Shown: positions 47,167-50,433 of the stretch, one piece after another
Numbering within the stretch: the stretch's first letter is position 1
Layout: each line of letters opens with the position of its first letter
Origin: Methylobacterium sp. Leaf112
GTDB taxonomy: Bacteria > Pseudomonadota > Alphaproteobacteria > Rhizobiales > Beijerinckiaceae
Reading direction: 5' to 3'
DNA length: 50,433 nt
Assembly (NCBI RefSeq): GCF_001423295.1
Contig: NZ_LMNG01000013.1
Span: forward strand, 1 to 50,433
Notes under the pieces: generated by a model
The model's database searches: none
What the model was told of the DNA's origin: nothing
The model's input: the letters and a program-made list of their open reading frames with translations, nothing else
Translations under genes and position numbers: made by a program

Positions 47167-49040
47167 GCCTCCCCCTCGCCTGGCTCCCCGAACCGAAGGA
47201 TTGGGCGGGCGCGACCGCGCGTGCCCGATCCTGGGACGCGTTCGTCGCCCTGGCCAACACCCGCCTCGACCCAATGCGGACGAACGGCCTCGACCGGATG
47301 CTGCGCAAGGCGTTTCCGGCGGGACCGCCCGGCGATCTGGCGACGCGTCCGCTGCGCCTCGCCGTGCTGTCCTCGTCCACGGTCTCGCACCTCCTGCCGG
47401 CGATCCGCATCGGCGGCCTGCGCCGGGGCCTGTGGATCGAGACCTACGAGGCGCCCTTCGGTGCCTACGCGCAGGATCTGGCCGATCCCGCCTCCGGCCT
47501 GCACGCGTTCGGACCGGACGCGATCCTGTTCGCCCTCGATACCCCGCACCTCACCGGCGGCCTGAACCCCGCGGCCGGCCCGGAGGAGGCGCAGGCGGCC
47601 CAGGCGCAAGCCCTTCGCCGCCTGTGCGAGACCTGGCGCCGCGCGCGAGACGGCTTTCGCTGCCCGGTGATCCAGCAGACGCTTCTTCCCGTGGCACTGC
47701 CCCTCATGGGCTCCAACGAGCATCGCCTGCCCGGCTCGCGCCGCCACGCCGTGACGCGCCTCAACGCCGGCATCCGCGCGGCGGCGGAGTCCGACGGCGT
47801 CGACATCCTCGCCCTCGACGAGGCGGCGGCCCAGGACGGACTCGCCGCCTGGCACGATCCGGTCTGGTGGCTGCGCGCCAAGCAAGCGATCGCACCGTCC
47901 GCGGCCCCCCTCTACGGCGACCACGTCGCCCGGCTGCTCGCAGCGGGGCAGGGCCTCTCGAAAAAGTGCCTCGTGCTCGACCTCGACAACACCCTGTGGG
48001 GCGGCGTGGTGGGCGACGACGGCACCGCCGGTCTCGTCCTGGGGCAGGGCAGCGCGGAGGGCGAGGCCTATCTCGGCCTCCAGGCGTATGCGCGCGATCT
48101 CGCCGCGCGCGGGGTGATCCTTGCCGTCGTCTCGAAGAACGACGCGGCCAACGCCCTCGACGTGTTCGAGAATCATCCCGAGATGCTGCTGCGCCGGGGC
48201 GACATCGCCGCCTTCCTGGCGAACTGGGACGACAAGGCCACGAACCTGCGCCGGGTCGCCGAGACCCTCGGCATCGGCCTCGACGCCCTCGTCTTCGTCG
48301 ACGACAATCCGTTCGAGCGCGAATGGGTGCGGGCCGAGCTGCCCATGGTGGCCGTGCCCGAACTGCCCGAGGACCCCGCCCTCTACGCCGGCCGCCTCGC
48401 CGAAGCGGGCTATTTCGAAGCCCTCCGCGTCACCGACGAGGACCGGGCGCGCGGGGCCCATTACGCCGCCAACGCCGCGCGGGTGGCGGCCGTCTCGGAA
48501 GGGGGCGACCTCGCCGCCTACCTCGCCGGCCTCGACATGCGCCTGGTCTGGCGGCGGTTCGACCCCGTCGGCTTGCCGCGCATCGCCCAGTTGATCAACA
48601 AGACCAACCAGTTCAACCTCACCACCCGGCGCACCACAGAGGACGAGATCCGTGCCCTGATCGCCGATCCGCACGCCCTCGGCCTGCAGTTCCGGCTCGT
48701 CGACCGCCTCGGCGACAACGGCATGATCGGCGTGGTGGTGGCGCGGGAGACCGAGCCGGAAACCCATGCCATCGAGACCTGGCTGATGAGCTGCCGGGTC
48801 CTCGGCCGAGGGGTGGAGGCGGCGGTTCTGAGGGTTCTGGCCGAGGTCGTCGCTGAGGCGGGCGGCCGCCACCTCGTCGGCCGCTACCGGCCAAGCCCGA
48901 AGAACGGCATGGTGCGCGGCCATTACCCCGGGCTCGGGTTCACGCCCCTCGCCGCGGAGGCCGACGGCAGCGAGACCTTCCGCCTGGCGCTCGCCGATTA
49001 CAGGCCGGGGCCGAGCCCCATCGTCATCGCCCACGGCTGA
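47163..49040 (+). CDS. FkbH-like HAD-IIIC family protein
   Basis: Multi-domain protein related to FkbH, which takes a glyceryl group from 1,3-bisphosphoglycerate and loads it onto an ACP. A SGNH-like N-terminal region contains LRLAVLSSSTVSHLLPAIRI. The HAD-IIIC domain has DLDNTLWGGVVGDDG (about residues 273-277 in this numbering), VSKNDAANALDVF and VFVDDNPFERE. The C-terminal GNAT-like domain has INKTNQFNLTTRR and the GRYRPSPKNGMVRGHY end. The only ATG (47274) falls inside the conserved ALANTRLDPMRTNGLDR block; the homologous sequence runs back to a CTG at 47163 that overlaps the ACP stop (CTGA). I give the CTG start with caution; the ATG start gives 588 residues. Confidence 0.85.
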   Translation: MSLPLAWLPEPKDWAGATARARSWDAFVALANTRLDPMRTNGLDRMLRKAFPAGPPGDLATRPLRLAVLSSSTVSHLLPAIRIGGLRRGLWIETYEAPFGAYAQDLADPASGLHAFGPDAILFALDTPHLTGGLNPAAGPEEAQAAQAQALRRLCETWRRARDGFRCPVIQQTLLPVALPLMGSNEHRLPGSRRHAVTRLNAGIRAAAESDGVDILALDEAAAQDGLAAWHDPVWWLRAKQAIAPSAAPLYGDHVARLLAAGQGLSKKCLVLDLDNTLWGGVVGDDGTAGLVLGQGSAEGEAYLGLQAYARDLAARGVILAVVSKNDAANALDVFENHPEMLLRRGDIAAFLANWDDKATNLRRVAETLGIGLDALVFVDDNPFEREWVRAELPMVAVPELPEDPALYAGRLAEAGYFEALRVTDEDRARGAHYAANAARVAAVSEGGDLAAYLAGLDMRLVWRRFDPVGLPRIAQLINKTNQFNLTTRRTTEDEIRALIADPHALGLQFRLVDRLGDNGMIGVVVARETEPETHAIETWLMSCRVLGRGVEAAVLRVLAEVVAEAGGRHLVGRYRPSPKNGMVRGHYPGLGFTPLAAEADGSETFRLALADYRPGPSPIVIAHG

Positions 49041-50104
49041 GGCGCCGGGCCGGGGAGGGGGGCCGCTTCGAGTCGCCGCCCGGCCGACCACAGGCGGTCG
49101 CCCACCGGCCCGACGACGACGAGCCCCATCATCAGATCGCGATAGCTGTCGGGCATGCGTGCCGCGACCCAGACCCGCTGCCAGCATTCCCGCAAGTCGA
49201 GGTCGGCATCGCGCCAGCCGAGGCGAAAATGCCCGATGGCCGCCCCGACCCGCTCGCCGCGAAAGCTCGCCGGAACCCAGACCCACGCGGAAAAGACGTG
49301 GACCGCGTTCGGATCGAGGCGGTCCGTGCGTTGGCGCGCACCGAACACGCAGACGCCGTCCGTGGGCGTTCCGAGCACGTGCGCGACGGCCCGGCCCGAC
49401 GCACCGGTCAGGAGATTCGGCAGGACCGGAGCGGGAGCCGCGAGGCCCCGCGCCCGAACGAGGCCGTCTGCATCGGTCATGAGATCGACCCAGGATTCGA
49501 GGTCGATCTCGTAGGCGGTCTCGTACGGTGCGAAGCGCCGGACATGTCCGGCCAGCCAGCTGTCGCGCGCCTCCGCCCGTCCTGACGGGTCCCCCGGCTG
49601 CGCCGCACGCACGTTGAGAAGAGGCGCAGGTCCGTGGCGCCGGATCGCCCGGGCCAGGGCATCGGCCTGCCCATCGGTATCGCCCTTGCGCACCAGGATC
49701 TTCTCGCCGCACGCGAGATCCTCCAAGAGACGGCGCTTGAGATAGGCGACCTTGCCGATCTCGCGCCGATGGATCGTCTCCGGAGCGGTGGTTTCGATGA
49801 AATCGGACGTGTTGTAGGCGAACCCGTAGCGCCGGCTGCGGACATAGAGCCGCCCCGTAAAGCTCGCCAGGATCTCGAGATCGTCGGCCGCGCCATAGTG
49901 CCGGAAATCGGTCTCGAGGGCGTCGATCAGCGCCGCGTGTTCGACGGACGAGAATCGAAACAGGCCCAGGGGTTCGACGCCGCAATAGCGTTGCACCAAC
50001 CCGAATTCGCAATTGTCGCCGAGGCTCTCGAAACGCGTCGCCAGAGCCCCGATGGCACGGCCGGCGGGAGGAGCGATGCGGCGCCAGGGGAGGGCGAACC
50101 TCAT
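48998..50104 (-). CDS. SLGDNCEFG-motif protein, DUF1796-like
   Basis: A 368-residue protein with an N-terminal motif FESLGDNCEFGLVQRYCGVEPLGLFRF. The SLG-x-N-C pattern recalls the papain-like DUF1796 cysteine peptidase family, with Cys as the candidate nucleophile. The rest has LPNLLTGASGRAV and mixed alpha/beta sequence. Related proteins occur near sugar-transfer and capsule genes in Methylobacterium. It is convergent with and overlaps the FkbH-like gene by 43 bp. Membership is by motif only; function is unknown. Confidence 0.7.
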   Translation of the reverse strand: MRFALPWRRIAPPAGRAIGALATRFESLGDNCEFGLVQRYCGVEPLGLFRFSSVEHAALIDALETDFRHYGAADDLEILASFTGRLYVRSRRYGFAYNTSDFIETTAPETIHRREIGKVAYLKRRLLEDLACGEKILVRKGDTDGQADALARAIRRHGPAPLLNVRAAQPGDPSGRAEARDSWLAGHVRRFAPYETAYEIDLESWVDLMTDADGLVRARGLAAPAPVLPNLLTGASGRAVAHVLGTPTDGVCVFGARQRTDRLDPNAVHVFSAWVWVPASFRGERVGAAIGHFRLGWRDADLDLRECWQRVWVAARMPDSYRDLMMGLVVVGPVGDRLWSAGRRLEAAPLPGPAPQPWAMTMGLGPGL

Positions 50105-50433
50105 CGGGCTCGCCCCTGTCGGGGCTGCGCAGTGTCTCGGTGAGTCATGCCACGACGCATACCGCGCGCGCCGACCGCATCTCAAGTCGCTCGGAACGGC
50201 AGGATCCTGGGCTGAATGCGGAACGGAGGGAGCATCGGAACTGGCGTTCCAGATCGCATCAGGGGGCCGTGTGAGGCGGGATGACGCTTTCGTCGCGAAA
50301 ATTTCGTTTCCCCGTCATTTGGCCGTTGACGGTTGGGCTATGGGCCCGTAGAAGCCTGTTCATCGGCGGCGGCCAGCGGGACTTTGGTCTTGGCGGCGGC
50401 GCCGGTTCTCTTGGAGGCGTTATCGGATGGATG
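50105..50433. other. Gene-free right end, possible promoter for next gene
   Basis: No coding sequence is seen in 329 bp. A sigma70-type promoter lies at 50326-50354, and an ATG at 50431-50433 with GGAGG upstream could open a gene beyond the window. Confidence 0.5.
50326..50354 (+). promoter_or_regulatory. Sigma70-type promoter
   Basis: TTGACG (50326-50331), a 17-bp spacer and TAGAAG (50349-50354). It points towards the window's right edge. Confidence 0.55.

Noticed and set aside
46611..50012. 1133-codon open frame on the minus strand across the ACP and FkbH-like genes
   Set aside because: It spans several well-supported plus-strand genes and has low-complexity Arg/Gly composition.

Overview
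The window is chromosomal DNA of a very GC-rich alphaproteobacterium, most likely a member of the Methylobacteriaceae (Methylobacterium/Methylorubrum). This rests on housekeeping gene order typical of Rhizobiales (argD-argF-hslO, popZ-valS, kdsA near eno), a PopZ-family polar organiser, and a small four-EF-hand protein with lanmodulin spacing, a family known mainly from methylotrophs of this group. Coding density is high and nearly every gene has a long antisense shadow frame. No phage, insertion sequence or CRISPR array was seen.

Left part (1-21 kb): a 3'-truncated ftsK runs off the left edge, where a 44-bp tandem duplication breaks its frame. It is divergent from nadE. Then come a small orphan, a PilZ protein, HIT hydrolase, CDF metal transporter, glutathione peroxidase, COG3146 acyltransferase, an orphan, a GDPD-RidA pair, the argD-argF-hslO arginine/chaperone block behind a good sigma70-type promoter, a nested palindromic element, and a leftward apaG-argE-speG-like run with a YciI-type gene. 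A two-domain dCTP deaminase and a two-component system follow.

Middle (21-31 kb): the two-component system is divergent from a YgiW/OB-fold plus PepSY protein, the layout of enterobacterial ygiW-qseBC, with an 11-bp-phased direct repeat and an 18-bp palindrome between them. Next come a proline-rich secreted protein and the lanmodulin-like protein, then a complete branched-chain amino acid ABC transporter operon (livH-livM-livG-livF-DUF6867-livJ). Two identical tRNA-Asn genes and one tRNA-Cys follow.

Right part (31-50 kb): a PIMT-like methyltransferase, a TolC-type outer membrane protein, popZ, valS, a DUF2459 protein, a DegP/HtrA protease, an aspartate aminotransferase, a BrnT/BrnA toxin-antitoxin pair whose stop codon overlaps a secreted-protein gene leading into kdsA, queF, eno, and a DUF393 protein. 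The window ends with an orphan acyl carrier protein, an FkbH-like HAD-IIIC protein and a protein with a SLGDNCEFG motif, which together look like an uncharacterised ACP-dependent surface modification unit.

The most interesting items are the lanmodulin-like gene beside a ygiW-qseBC-like regulatory locus, the orphan ACP-FkbH unit with a probable CTG start, the nested palindrome after hslO, and the toxin-antitoxin module feeding into kdsA.
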